The notes beneath the pieces were generated by a model. That model searched no databases and had not been told where the DNA came from. It worked only from the letters and a program-made list of their open reading frames with translations. The position numbers and the translations under genes are program-made. From positions 4,712,001 through 4,776,000 of the forward strand of contig NZ_CP102592.1 of assembly GCF_025666195.1 (NCBI RefSeq): 64,000 nucleotides of DNA, read 5' to 3'. Source of the DNA: Xanthomonas sp. CFBP 8443. GTDB taxonomy: Bacteria; Pseudomonadota; Gammaproteobacteria; Xanthomonadales; Xanthomonadaceae. Below are positions 17,030-26,564 of the stretch, in pieces. Every line of letters starts with the position of its first letter. The stretch's first letter is position 1.

Positions 17030-18919
17030 TCAGCCCAGCGGCTCGTCCGACAGGTAGGTGTAGCCGGTCAGTCCCGCTTCCAGCGCCGCCGACAAGGCCT
17101 GCGCCTGCTCCGCCGGCAACTGCGCGGCAGCCACGCGCTCGGCGTAGGTGGCGCGCAGGTCGTCCAGGCCATAGCCGACGTAGTCCAGCATCACGTCGGT
17201 GGTGTCGCCGCGGCGCTGCTGGGCGATGCGGTAGCCGTCGCCGTCGGCGCTGACTTCGATCGCGTCGGTGTCGCCGAACAGGTTGTGGATGTCGCCGAGG
17301 ATCTCCTGGTAGGCGCCGACCAGGAAGAAGCCGAGCCGGTAGCTCTCGCCCGCGCGCAGTTCGTGCAGCGGAAGCGAGCTGTCCAGGCTCTCGTTTTCGA
17401 CGTAGGTCTTGACCATGCCGTCCGAATCGCAGGTCATGTCGCAGATCACGCCGCGCCGCGCCGGCGCCTCGTTCAGCCGCTCGATCGGCAGGATCGGGAA
17501 CACCTGGTCGATCGCCCACACGTCGGGGATCGATTCGAACACGCTGAAATTGACGAAGTACTTGTCCACCAGCCGCTCGTTGAGTTCGTCCAGCACCGGA
17601 CGGTGGCTCTTTTCCTCGCTGCTCAGGCGCTGCCGCACCGCGTGGGCGATCGCATAAAACAGATCATCGATGCGCGCGCGCTGCGGCAGGTCGATCTGGC
17701 CCAGCGCGTAGCTGGACAGGCCTTCGGCATGGAAGTGCTGCGCTTCCTGGAACAGCTCCACCGCCGGGCGCACGTCCAGTTCGTCGTGGATCTCGCGCAG
17801 GTGGCGGATCGCCGCCGGCTCGTCGGCGTGCGCGTCGGGCACGCGCCCTTCCGGCGCCTGCTCCACTTCCGAGACGTTGGCGATCAGCACCGCATGGTGC
17901 GCGGTCATCGCGCGGCCGCATTCGGTGACGATGCGCGGCGGCGCAAGGCCGTACTGCTCGCAGGCCTCGGCCAGCGGCTGCACGATGTTGCTGGCGTACG
18001 AATGCAGGCCGTAGTTGATCGAGCAGTAGCTGCGCGAACGGGTGCCCTCGTAGTCGATGCCCAGGCCGCCGCCGACGTCGACGTGGCTGATCTTCGCGCC
18101 CAGCTTGGACAGCTCGACGAAATAGCGCGTGGCCTCGCGCATGCCGTTGGCGATGTCGCGCACGTTGGAGATCTGCGAGCCCATGTGGAAGTGCAGCAGG
18201 TTCAGCGCATCGGCGTACTCGCTGTCGCGCAGCTGCTTCCACAGATCCAGCACCTGCCGTGGCGAGAGCCCGAACTTGGCCTTGTCGCCGCCGCTGTTCT
18301 GCCACTTGCCGGCGCCCAGCGAGGCCAGGCGCATGCGCACGCCCAGGCCTGGCTTGACCCCCAGCGCCTTGGCCTCCTCGATCACCAGGCCCAGCTCGGA
18401 CGGCTTCTCGATGACGATGAAGGTCTGCAGCCCGAGCTTGCGCCCGATCAGCGCCAGGCGGATGTATTCGCGGTCCTTGTAGCCGTTGCAGACGATCAGC
18501 CCGCCGGGCCGCGACAACGCCAGCACCGCCATCAGTTCCGGCTTGCTGCCCGCTTCCAGGCCGAACCCCTCGCCCTTGTGGCTGGCCAGGGTGCCGGCCA
18601 CGCCGCGGTGCTGGTTGACCTTGATCGGGTACACCGCGGTGTAGCCGCCGGCGTAGTCCCAGTCGGCCTGGGCCTGGGCGAAGGCGGCCTGCAGCTTGCC
18701 CAGGCGCTCGCCGAGGATGTCCGGGAAGCGCACCAGCATCGGCAGCTTGGCGCCGGCCGCGCGCGCGGCGTCCACCACCTCGGGCAGCGCGATCGCCACG
18801 CCGTCGGCGCCTTGCGGGCGCACGATCACCCGCCCGGCCGGATCCACGTCGAAATACCCATCGGCCCAGTGCGGGATCGAATAGGTCTTGCGGGCTTGGT
18901 CGAGGGACCAATCGCTCAT
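17030..18919 (-). CDS. speA: Biosynthetic arginine decarboxylase
   Basis: Encodes 629 residues, the usual SpeA size. It is a PLP enzyme that decarboxylates arginine to agmatine, a route to putrescine and spermidine. Motifs are the Schiff-base region YPIKVNQHRGVAGTLASHKG, EAGSKPELMAVLAL, HFHMGSQISNVRDI, the glycine-rich DVGGGLGIDYEGT and the CDSDGMV region for the substrate Cys-Asp. The ATG at 18919 begins MSDWSLDQARKTYSIPHWAD; earlier in-frame codons precede the promoter palindrome and are unlikely. It is divergent from speE, the next-but-one enzyme of the pathway. Confidence 0.95.
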   Translation of the reverse strand: MSDWSLDQARKTYSIPHWADGYFDVDPAGRVIVRPQGADGVAIALPEVVDAARAAGAKLPMLVRFPDILGERLGKLQAAFAQAQADWDYAGGYTAVYPIKVNQHRGVAGTLASHKGEGFGLEAGSKPELMAVLALSRPGGLIVCNGYKDREYIRLALIGRKLGLQTFIVIEKPSELGLVIEEAKALGVKPGLGVRMRLASLGAGKWQNSGGDKAKFGLSPRQVLDLWKQLRDSEYADALNLLHFHMGSQISNVRDIANGMREATRYFVELSKLGAKISHVDVGGGLGIDYEGTRSRSYCSINYGLHSYASNIVQPLAEACEQYGLAPPRIVTECGRAMTAHHAVLIANVSEVEQAPEGRVPDAHADEPAAIRHLREIHDELDVRPAVELFQEAQHFHAEGLSSYALGQIDLPQRARIDDLFYAIAHAVRQRLSSEEKSHRPVLDELNERLVDKYFVNFSVFESIPDVWAIDQVFPILPIERLNEAPARRGVICDMTCDSDGMVKTYVENESLDSSLPLHELRAGESYRLGFFLVGAYQEILGDIHNLFGDTDAIEVSADGDGYRIAQQRRGDTTDVMLDYVGYGLDDLRATYAERVAAAQLPAEQAQALSAALEAGLTGYTYLSDEPLG

Positions 18920-18947
18920 CGTGGCGGCTCGGCGGGGAAAAGGGCGT

Positions 18948-18987
18948 GGATTGTAACGCCTGCTACGCGTGGGCTCCGTTACAATCC
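18948..18987. promoter_or_regulatory. Symmetric divergent promoter element of speA/speE
   Basis: GGATTGTAACG (18948-18958) and CGTTACAATCC (18977-18987) are a perfect 11-bp inverted repeat with an 18-bp spacer. Each arm reads TACAAT towards its gene, one mismatch from the -10 consensus, so the element looks like two back-to-back -10 regions or an operator covering them. It is 28 bp from the speA start. Confidence 0.5.
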
Positions 18988-19140
18988 GCGCCGACCTGAC
19001 GCGCCTCTCCCCGGCGGAGCAGGGTTGGATGGGGGTTTGGGCGCCGTGCCGCGCGGTTCGGGCGCGCGAGGCTCGCCTACCCTCATTCCGCGAAGGATTT
19101 GGGTCTGGCAACGTGCGGTCTGACTGCACGAGGCTGCGCC

Positions 19141-19190
19141 CCACCCTCATCCGGCGCTTCGCGCCACCTTCTCCCGGTGGGAGAAGGATG
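19141..19190. repeat. CCTTCTCCC hairpin repeat
   Basis: CCTTCTCCC (19167-19175) and GGGAGAAGG (19179-19187) form a perfect 9-bp stem with a 3-nt loop, preceded by a small GCGC-TTC-GCGC hairpin (19154-19164). The block CACCCTCATCCGGCGCTTCG plus this hairpin is a widespread intergenic repeat of proteobacterial genomes. It lies in the speE leader, about 40 bp before the start codon. Confidence 0.6.
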
Positions 19191-19228
19191 AGTCCGTCTT
19201 CTTTCTTGATTTCCTAGGAATCTCCTGC

Positions 19229-20080
19229 ATGAGCGCCAACGACAACTGGTACATCGAACACTTCCAGCCCACCGGCTCGGCCATCGGCTACCGCATCACC
19301 GGCAAGCTGGACGAGGTGCAGTCGCCGTTCCAGAAGATCGAGATCTACGACACCACCGACTGGGGCAAGTTGATGGTGATCGACGGCGCCGTGATGTTGA
19401 CCACGCGCGACAACTTCTTCTATCACGAGATGATCAGCCACCCGGCGCTGTTCACCCACGCCGCGCCCAAGCGCGTGGTGATCATCGGTGGCGGCGACTG
19501 CGGCACGCTGCGCGAGGTGCTCAAGCACCCGGGCGTGGAAAGCGCCACCCAGTGCGACATCGACGAGCAGGTCACGCGCATGGCCGAGAAGTACTTCCCG
19601 GAACTGTGCGAATCCAACGCCGACCCGCGCGCCGAGCTGCTGTTCGACGACGGCATCGCCTACATGGCCAATTGCCCGGCCGGCAGCGTGGACATCGTCA
19701 TCGTCGACTCCACCGATCCGGTCGGCCCAGCTGAAGGCCTGTTCAACAAGGCGTTCTACGCCAGCTGCTTCAAGGCGCTGAAGGACGACGGCATCCTGGT
19801 GCAGCAGTCCGAATCGCCGTTGGCGCTGCTGGACCTGATCAAGGAAATGCGCGCGGAGATGGGCAAGGCCGGCTTCGCCAGCTTCCACACCGTGCCGTTC
19901 CCGCAGCCGTGCTACCCGACCGGCTGGTGGAGCGTGACCCTGGCGCGCAAGCACGGCGGCTTCGAGTTCCGCGAAGCCGACGCGGCGGCCAAGCCGTTCG
20001 CCACCCGCTACTACAGCGCGCACCTGCACACCGGCACCCAGGTGCTGCCGCCGTTCGTGGCCGAAGCGCTGGGCGGATGA
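19229..20080 (+). CDS. speE: Spermidine synthase
   Basis: Encodes 283 residues. It transfers aminopropyl from decarboxylated S-adenosylmethionine to putrescine. The N-terminal GKLDEVQSPFQKIEIYDT, the nucleotide loop VVIIGGGDCGTLREVLKH and the catalytic IVDSTDPVGPAEGLF are typical. C-terminal PCYPTGWWSVTLA is also conserved. It is divergent from speA, so the two polyamine enzymes probably share a control region. The leader is unusually long and carries a repeated hairpin. Confidence 0.96.
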   Translation: MSANDNWYIEHFQPTGSAIGYRITGKLDEVQSPFQKIEIYDTTDWGKLMVIDGAVMLTTRDNFFYHEMISHPALFTHAAPKRVVIIGGGDCGTLREVLKHPGVESATQCDIDEQVTRMAEKYFPELCESNADPRAELLFDDGIAYMANCPAGSVDIVIVDSTDPVGPAEGLFNKAFYASCFKALKDDGILVQQSESPLALLDLIKEMRAEMGKAGFASFHTVPFPQPCYPTGWWSVTLARKHGGFEFREADAAAKPFATRYYSAHLHTGTQVLPPFVAEALGG

Positions 20081-20086
20081 GTCCCT

Positions 20087-20111
20087 GGCGGGAGCGCAGC
20101 GCGCTCCCGCC
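20087..20111 (+). terminator. Hairpin after speE
   Basis: GGCGGGAGCGC (20087-20097) pairs perfectly with GCGCTCCCGCC (20101-20111) around a 3-nt loop, 6 bp after the speE stop. There is no T-tract, so it is an atypical terminator or an mRNA-stabilising end. Confidence 0.5.
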
Positions 20112-20310
20112 GACCGGAGTCGGTGTGGGCAACGCCTCGCCCCGGGCGTGCGGTGCCGGCATGGGCGATGCGCTTCAGGCGGAGTGCGGCATCGATCCGC
20201 GCTAAAGGCAACGTGTCTCCGCCGGCGTCGCAGGCCGCGCCGAAACCGCAGTGGCGCCATTCGCGATGCAGGCAGCTTCGCGGATGGCGGGCTGCGGCAC
20301 CCAGCCCGCG

Positions 20311-20712
<402 letters not shown>

Positions 20713-20825
20713 TCAAATGGCCGTGCGCCCCATCGCCGGAATTTTCCGACAGCGCGCCGCGCCGGACACCGATGGCCCCGAACCGCAGGGTGCCGCAGTC
20801 TGGCGCTACCTGCCGGAGCACAGCC

Positions 20826-21095
20826 ATGATCGACCTCAACCACCTCGACGACCTCGCCCGCCGCCTCAGCGATCTGGTGCCGCCGGGCCTGCGCGAATCC
20901 CGCGACGAACTGCAGAGCACCTTCAAGAGCGCGCTGCAGGCCGGGCTGGGCAAGCTCGACCTGGTCACCCGCGAAGAATTCGAAGTCCAGCGCGCGGTGC
21001 TGTTGCGCACCCGCGAGAAGCTGGAAACGCTGGAACGCAGCGTCGCCGTGCTGGAAGCCGCGCGCAGCGGCGACGCGCCCTCCACGCAAGCCTGA
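20826..21095 (+). CDS. ubiK: Ubiquinone biosynthesis accessory factor UbiK
   Basis: Encodes 89 residues, the YqiC/UbiK size. It begins MIDLNHLDDLARRLSDLVPP and ends with a coiled coil (REEFEVQRAVLLRTREKLET). UbiK binds the lipid-binding protein UbiJ and helps the Ubi complex make ubiquinone under oxic conditions. It starts 13 bp before comM and is probably cotranscribed with it. The window also holds ubiA at 24.7 kb. Confidence 0.88.
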   Translation: MIDLNHLDDLARRLSDLVPPGLRESRDELQSTFKSALQAGLGKLDLVTREEFEVQRAVLLRTREKLETLERSVAVLEAARSGDAPSTQA

Positions 21096-21108
21096 ACCAC
21101 CCGCCACC

Positions 21109-22635
21109 ATGAGCCTGGCGCTGGTGCACAGCCGTGCCCGCGCGGGGGTGCTTGCGCCTCCGGTTCGGGTCGAGGTCCATCTATCCGGCGGGCTGCCGGC
21201 GACGCAGATCGTCGGCCTGCCCGAGGCTGCGGTGCGCGAATCGCGCGACCGCGTACGCGCCGCCATCCTGTGCGCGCAGTACGAGTTCCCGGCACGGCGC
21301 ATCACCGTCAACCTGGCCCCTGCCGACCTGCCCAAGGAAGGCGGCCGCTTCGACCTGCCGATCGCCCTGGGCATCCTTGCCGCCGCCGGGCAACTGGACC
21401 CGCAGGTGCTGGGCACCTACGAGTTTCTGGGCGAACTGGCGCTGACCGGCGAACTGCGCCCGGTCGACGGCGTGCTGCCGGCGGCGCTGGCCGCCGCGCA
21501 GGCCGGGCGCATCCTGATCGTGCCGGCCGGCAATGGCCCCGAGGCGGCGCTGGCGCAGCACGTGCAGGCGTTCACCGCGCGTACCCTGCTTGAAGTGTGC
21601 GCCCTGTTGAACGGCACCAAGACATTGCCGGCGGCCGAAGCCCTGCCGGCCGCGGCCACGCCGTTCCCCGACCTGAGCGACGTGCGCGGGCAAGCGCAGG
21701 CGCGGCGGGCGCTGGAGATCGCCGCCGCCGGCCATCACCACCTGCTGCTGATCGGCAGCCCGGGCTGCGGCAAGACCCTGCTGGCCTCGCGCCTGCCCGG
21801 GATCCTGCCCGAAACCAGCGAGGCCGAGGCGCTGGAAGCGGCGGCGATCGCCTCGGTCAGCGGCCGCGGCCTGGATCCGGCGCGCTGGCGGCAACGTCCA
21901 TACCGGTCTCCGCACCACACCGCCAGCGCGGTGTCGCTGGTCGGCGGCGGCACGCATCCGCGCCCGGGCGAGATTTCACTGGCGCACCATGGCGTGCTGT
22001 TCCTGGACGAGCTGCCCGAATGGAACCGGCACGCGCTGGAGGTGCTGCGCGAGCCGCTGGAATCGGGAACGGTCACGGTGTCGCGCGCCGCACGCAGCGC
22101 CGAATTCCCAGCGCGCTTCCAGCTGGTCGCGGCGATGAACCCCTGCCCCTGCGGCTGGGCCGGCGATGCCAGCGGCCGTTGCCGCTGCAGCGACGACGGC
22201 ATCCGCCGCTACCGCGCGCGCATCTCCGGCCCCTTGCTAGACCGCATCGACCTGCACGTGGACGTGCCGCGGCTACCGCCGCAGGCGCTGCGGGCCGATG
22301 CCGCACCAGGCGAAAGCAGCGCCGCCGTGCGTGCGCGGGTGGAGCAGGCACGACAACGCCAGCTGGCGCGCGCTGGCCGCGCCAACGGCCATCTCGGCCA
22401 CAGCGAGACCTTGCGCGACTGCCGCCTGCAACCGCGCGATGAAGCGCTGCTGGAACACGCCATCGACCGCCTGCGGCTGTCGGCACGCTCGCTGCACCGC
22501 ATCCTGCGCGTGGCGCGCACCATCGCCGACCTGGACGGAAGCGACACCATCGTCACCGCGCACCTGACCGAAGCGATCAGCTATCGGCAACTGGATCGGG
22601 GTGCAAATGCCCAAGCTGCCGTTGCAGCAGGCTAG
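21109..22635 (+). CDS. comM: ComM/YifB-family AAA ATPase
   Basis: Encodes 508 residues. An N-terminal Lon-like domain (SLALVHSRARAGVLAPPVRV) precedes an Mg-chelatase-type AAA module with Walker A IGSPGCGKTLLASRLPG, Walker B GVLFLDELPEW, and the AMNPCPCGW cysteine stretch. The C-terminus is YifB-like. In naturally transformable bacteria ComM is a hexameric helicase that extends branch migration during integration of donor DNA. comF, another competence-linked gene, is 4 kb away. Length and motifs are canonical. Confidence 0.94.
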   Translation: MSLALVHSRARAGVLAPPVRVEVHLSGGLPATQIVGLPEAAVRESRDRVRAAILCAQYEFPARRITVNLAPADLPKEGGRFDLPIALGILAAAGQLDPQVLGTYEFLGELALTGELRPVDGVLPAALAAAQAGRILIVPAGNGPEAALAQHVQAFTARTLLEVCALLNGTKTLPAAEALPAAATPFPDLSDVRGQAQARRALEIAAAGHHHLLLIGSPGCGKTLLASRLPGILPETSEAEALEAAAIASVSGRGLDPARWRQRPYRSPHHTASAVSLVGGGTHPRPGEISLAHHGVLFLDELPEWNRHALEVLREPLESGTVTVSRAARSAEFPARFQLVAAMNPCPCGWAGDASGRCRCSDDGIRRYRARISGPLLDRIDLHVDVPRLPPQALRADAAPGESSAAVRARVEQARQRQLARAGRANGHLGHSETLRDCRLQPRDEALLEHAIDRLRLSARSLHRILRVARTIADLDGSDTIVTAHLTEAISYRQLDRGANAQAAVAAG

Positions 22636-22872
22636 AGCCTCGTGACGCGTTATCGCTTGCAGGGTGCTGTCGCCGAAGACGCGCGCTTCACCTGACGGGC
22701 CACGCGCGCGCTCGGCTTCAATTTCAAGCCACGAAAATGCTGCATTTCCATTTGCTGCAACTCCGTGATCAATTCCACTTAGATGGCTTCGATCGCTCTT
22801 CTTATCCAAACTTGCTGCCAGAAAGACCGCCGTGCGATGGGAGAAATCGCCTGGGTCTTCCATCGATACGAC

Positions 22873-23700
22873 TCAGCCCAACGCCGACTCCACGAACTCG
22901 GCCAGCAACGCGTTGCAACGTCGTGCGTGGGTGAAGGTCATGCCGTGCGAGGCGCCGGCGAGTACGTGGTGGCGCGCGTCGGGCAGCCATCCGGCCAGCG
23001 CCGCAGCATTGTCGCGGTATTGGGCGGGACTCAGTTCGCCTGCGACCAGCAGTACCGGCATCGACAGGCGCGCGGCCTGCTCCGCCTGGTAGGCCGGCAG
23101 CGCGTCGCCGATCTGCGGCACCAGGGTCTGCGCGTTGTCGCGCACCATCTGCCGGAACGACGCGCTGCTGCGTGCCCAGGCGCCCGGCTGGCTGACCGAA
23201 TCGACGAAGCATTCCAGTCCCGCGTCGACCTGCCCGTCGCGCAGCAGCGCGATCGCCCGCGCGCGGATCGCCACCACGTCTTCGGGCAGGCCCTGCGGCT
23301 GCGGGCCGCCCGGGTCGAACAGGCTCAGGCTGGCAACCGCGGCCGGCTGCTGCAGTGCGGCCTGCCAGGCCACCGCAGCACCGCGCGAGTGACCGACCAG
23401 ATGCACCGGCCGGCCGTAGCCGGCGATGAACGCGGCGACCTGTTGCGCATGCCAACGCCAGCCGAAGCGATGCCGCAGCGACGATGGCAACTGCGGGAAA
23501 TACTGGCCCAGGCTCAGCGCGGCGAGCTCGAAGCGCTCGGACAAGCCGCGTAGCTGCGGCACCCAGTAGCGGTAGTCGCACAGCGCGCCGTGCACCAGCA
23601 CCACCGGAGCACCGTCGCCGAGCCGCAGGTAGGCCAGCGCATCGTCGTCGCCCAGCAAGTGGACCGCAGGCTTGCCGAGCGGGGTGCGCGGATCGATCAC
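22873..23700 (-). CDS. Alpha/beta hydrolase
   Basis: Encodes 275 residues. The fold shows VVLVHGALCDYRYWVPQLRG (oxyanion region), the nucleophile elbow VGHSRGAAVAW (Ser) and the catalytic histidine in LAGASHGMTFTHARR; the acid is probably the Glu in LLVAGELSPA. I chose the GTG at 23700 because it follows a GGAGG with good spacing; a longer ATG reading to 23790 has no such signal. It stands alone. The substrate is unknown; it could be an ester hydrolase, C-C hydrolase or haloperoxidase-type enzyme. Confidence 0.85.
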   Translation of the reverse strand: MIDPRTPLGKPAVHLLGDDDALAYLRLGDGAPVVLVHGALCDYRYWVPQLRGLSERFELAALSLGQYFPQLPSSLRHRFGWRWHAQQVAAFIAGYGRPVHLVGHSRGAAVAWQAALQQPAAVASLSLFDPGGPQPQGLPEDVVAIRARAIALLRDGQVDAGLECFVDSVSQPGAWARSSASFRQMVRDNAQTLVPQIGDALPAYQAEQAARLSMPVLLVAGELSPAQYRDNAAALAGWLPDARHHVLAGASHGMTFTHARRCNALLAEFVESALG

Positions 23701-24230
23701 CGGCGGCCTCCGGCAAGGCGCCGCCGTAACGAAGCCCGCACCACGCCATTCATCGCGACCTCGATGACACGGCACCGGAGAGGATGCCAAAGTTGCCCGT
23801 CACTGGAGCGCCGCGAGCGCAGAAACCACGGCCGCCAGTCCCAGCGGTGGCGCCGGCATGAAGGAGGCCGCCTTGCTGCGCGCGCCGCATGCTCTGGCGA
23901 TGCAGCCCAGCGAATCCAGCCCGCCATCCCAGGGGAGCGGCGGCGGCACGCGCCCCACCCACCGCCGGTCGTCGCCGCAACGCCAAAGGCGATGCAGGCC
24001 AGCGGCGGGAAGGAATTCTAGGCACGACGGACGATGATGCGGTGCGCGCGGAGAGACGCGCGGTACGCGCCAGCCTTTCAACGCAGAGGGTGCCAGTTCG
24101 GCATCCCGAGCAGTACGAGTACGGGCAGCGGCGTCATACGCCACAGGCCGTCGATCGCCGCAACGCCGAAGGCGGTGTCCACCAGCGGCAGGATTCGCGG
24201 TCGAAGAGGCCATGCAGGCTGGGGAGGATG
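23701..24230. other. 530-bp gap, no gene seen
   Basis: This lies between the hydrolase start and the tRNA-Arg 3' end. It contains two imperfect direct repeats around GCCGCAACGCCAAAGGCG (about 23970-24010 and 24150-24195) but no open frame with convincing composition. Part of it presumably holds the hydrolase promoter. No second copy of the tRNA 3' end was found in the gap, so there is no sign of an att-site duplication. Confidence 0.55.
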
Positions 24231-24307
24231 TGGTGCGCCCGGAGGGATTCGAACCCCCGACCAATGGCTTCGGAAGCCACTACTCTATCCGGCTGAGCTA
24301 CGGGCGC
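24231..24307 (-). tRNA. tRNA-Arg (anticodon CCG)
   Basis: This is a 77-nt gene including an encoded CCA. The acceptor stem GCGCCCG pairs with CGGGCGC and the discriminator is A. The D-arm TAGCTCAGCCGGATAGAGTA, the anticodon arm GTGGC-TTCCGAA-GCCAT with CCG at positions 34-36, and the T-arm GGGGGTTCGAATCCCTC are all recognisable. It decodes CGG, a common Arg codon in this GC-rich DNA. Confidence 0.97.
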
Positions 24308-24424
24308 AACGGACGCGCATTCTAACGGCAAACCGCGCGCCGCGTCTCCCCCATGCCGATCGCATGCCGCCGCGGTCGGTCCGGCATTCGTATACCGCCT
24401 GCGCTGCTGCCACTGCGGCGACCG

Positions 24425-24515
24425 GCCTCGGCTTCGGCTTCGGCTTCGGCGTGGCGGTGGCGGTGGCGGTGGCGGTGGCGATGCGGTGGCGGTGGCGATG
24501 CGGTGCGGTGGCGGG
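24425..24515. repeat. Hexanucleotide tracts upstream of ubiA
   Basis: A short run of GGCTTC units (about 24429-24449) is followed by about seven GGTGGC units with interruptions (24451-24497) and then GCGATGCGGT repeats. The tract lies 160-250 bp before ubiA, where slippage could alter spacing but not a reading frame. Confidence 0.8.
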
Positions 24516-24677
24516 AGGGCGGGGGATCGGCAGTCGGCGTCGGACTCCACTCTACAAGTCCGCTTAACCGGCCCCTGCGCCCGAATCCGTCCGTCACAAC
24601 GCAAATACGCAGGCCCTCACGGCCGTCGCGGGCGGCGCCTGCTGCCGCCGAGCAAGCCCGGCTGCTACCCTTGTGCG

Positions 24678-25580
24678 ATGGGTTACGAACGCTACGAAAC
24701 GCCCGCCGCGCTGCCGCCGCGCGCGCGCCTGGGCCAGTACTGGAAACTGCTGCGCGGCGACCGTCCGATCGGCGCGCTGCTGCTGCTGTGGCCGACCTGG
24801 TGGGCGCTGTGGCTGGCCGCCGACGGGATGCCGCCGCTGTGGACGCTGTTCGTATTCACCGCCGGGGTCTGGCTGACCCGCTCGGCCGGCTGCGTGATCA
24901 ACGACTACGCCGACCGCTGGCTGGATCCGCAGGTCGAACGGACCCGCATGCGCCCGCTGGCCACCGGTGCGGTCAGCGGACGCGAGGCGCTGGCGGTGTT
25001 CGCGCTGCTGATGCTCGCCGCCTTCGCGCTGGTGCTGACGATGAACGCGCTGACCATCGGCCTGAGCGTGGTCGGGCTGTTCCTGGCCGCCAGCTATCCC
25101 TACCTGAAGCGCTATACCTACCTGCCGCAGGTCTATCTTGGCATGGCTTTCGGCTGGGGCATCCCGATGGCGTTCGCGGCGATCCGCGGCGAGGTGCCGG
25201 CGCTGGGCTGGCTGCTGTACGCGGCCAACATCCTGTGGGCCACCGCCTACGACACCTGGTACGCGATGGTCGACCGCGAGGACGACCTGCGCGCCGGTTC
25301 CAAGTCCACCGCGATCCTGTTCGGCGATCTGGACCTGGTCGCGCAGGGCATCCTGTATGCGCTGATGTTCGTCGCGCTGGCCTTCGTCGGCACCCGCGGC
25401 GCGCTGGGGATCTGGTACTGGGCCGGCCTGGGCGTGGCCGCGCTGTTGGTCGCCGACGAATTCCGCATCGCGCGAACCCGCGAACGCGCGCCCTGCTTCC
25501 GCGCCTTCATGCACAACAACTGGGTCGGCCTGGCGATCTTCGCCGGCATCGTCGCGGCGTTGGCGCTGCGCGCGCCGTAG
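24678..25580 (+). CDS. ubiA: 4-hydroxybenzoate octaprenyltransferase
   Basis: Encodes 300 residues with about eight membrane segments. It prenylates 4-hydroxybenzoate at the inner membrane, the first committed step of ubiquinone synthesis. Both aspartate-rich Mg-diphosphate motifs are present: [18 protein letters not shown] and [19 protein letters not shown]. The N-terminus [20 protein letters not shown] is typical. The ATG at 24678 begins [20 protein letters not shown]; an upstream extension is low-complexity and unlikely. Confidence 0.95.
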   Translation: MGYERYETPAALPPRARLGQYWKLLRGDRPIGALLLLWPTWWALWLAADGMPPLWTLFVFTAGVWLTRSAGCVINDYADRWLDPQVERTRMRPLATGAVSGREALAVFALLMLAAFALVLTMNALTIGLSVVGLFLAASYPYLKRYTYLPQVYLGMAFGWGIPMAFAAIRGEVPALGWLLYAANILWATAYDTWYAMVDREDDLRAGSKSTAILFGDLDLVAQGILYALMFVALAFVGTRGALGIWYWAGLGVAALLVADEFRIARTRERAPCFRAFMHNNWVGLAIFAGIVAALALRAP

Positions 25581-25660
25581 CGCCGAGGCGAGACGCGCGC
25601 CCAGCGCCGACCTCAAGGCCGTCGTCGCGCCGCAGCCGATCCCGGTCGCGCGGGCAAGCC

Positions 25661-26179
25661 CTAGGGCTTGCCGCTGCCGGCGGGCGTTTCCGCCGCCGGC
25701 GCATGCGTCAACAGCGCGAACACCCGCTGCTGCTCCTGCACGTTTTCCAGCCCGCTGATCCGCAGGCTGTCGCCAGGAAGCGGCGACATCACCGTCGCCA
25801 CCGTGAGCACCTGACCATCGGCGAGCAGCGCGATCGGCTTGCCGATGTTCTGCTCGGTCGCCTGGGTCAGGCGCCCGTCGTGCCCGGGGAACTTCAGATC
25901 GAGCGCAGGCCGGCCATCGTCGCCGTCCACGCGCGCGACAGTGGCGGCGCCATCGACCGCCAGCAATGCCTGCGGCGCCAGATACACCGGCCGCCCCTGA
26001 TACGCGGCCTCGGCATAGCCGGCCTGCGGCGCATGGCTGGCCAGGCGCCATTCGATCTTCGCCTTCACCGCACTCGCGCTCGCATTCGCGTCGGCGCTAT
26101 CGGGCGAAGGCGCGTAGCTGCACCCGCTCGCGCCGAACACGCACAACGCCAACGACAGTCCCAAAGTTCTCAAGCGCAT
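25661..26179 (-). CDS. Lipoprotein with SecD P1-head-like domain
   Basis: Encodes 172 residues. The N-terminus MRLRTLGLSLALCVFGASGC is a lipoprotein signal with the lipobox ending in Cys20. The segment LLAVDGAATVARVDGDDGRP and following KPIALLADGQVLTVATVMSP resembles the P1 head subdomain of SecD, including the phrase pattern GKPIAILLDGKV. It lacks membrane segments, so it is not a translocase subunit. I chose the ATG at 26179 because it follows GGGAG at suitable spacing. The role is unknown; envelope location is likely. Confidence 0.75.
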   Translation of the reverse strand: MRLRTLGLSLALCVFGASGCSYAPSPDSADANASASAVKAKIEWRLASHAPQAGYAEAAYQGRPVYLAPQALLAVDGAATVARVDGDDGRPALDLKFPGHDGRLTQATEQNIGKPIALLADGQVLTVATVMSPLPGDSLRISGLENVQEQQRVFALLTHAPAAETPAGSGKP

Positions 26180-26564
26180 CGCCATCTCCCGCAGTTCGTT
26201 TGGCGACATCATAGAAGAACAAGCCGTTGTGGCCTGGCGCAGACCGCTGCCCCAGCCGCGTCACGCAGAAGAACGTGCCATGTATCGCGCTGCGGAACCC
26301 GTGCGCCAGCGGCCGATTGCGTCGGGTCGTGGCATCTGCGCGGCACGGCCAGGCGCAAAGTCCGCTGGACACCCGATCAGCCATGTCCTCGCTGCCGCTG
26401 CCTGATCCGGGCAACCACAACAGCAACTGCCCCTGCATGCGTTACAGATCGCGCGACCACGGCCAGCGCCAGACACGCATGTCCATACGCATGCCCAGAT
26501 GAGCTACCACGCCGTTGCCGTCGCAGTGCCCATCGCCGCCGCGGCACGCAAGCCACCAGCGCGC
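26180..26564. other. 385-bp gap, no gene seen
   Basis: This lies between the comF stop and the lipoprotein start, both genes being on the minus strand. The frames present are short and lack a start signal or familiar sequence. The part next to the lipoprotein presumably carries its promoter. Confidence 0.55.

Noticed and set aside
20087..20111. Full rho-independent terminator after speE
   Set aside because: The stem is perfect but there is no T-tract, so only a hairpin is claimed.
23800..24264. Minus-strand frame between hydrolase and tRNA
   Set aside because: It overlaps the tRNA, has no start signal and is composed of low-complexity repeats.
24231..24307. tRNA-Arg as an integration site
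   Set aside because: No integrase gene or duplicated 3' end was found beside it.
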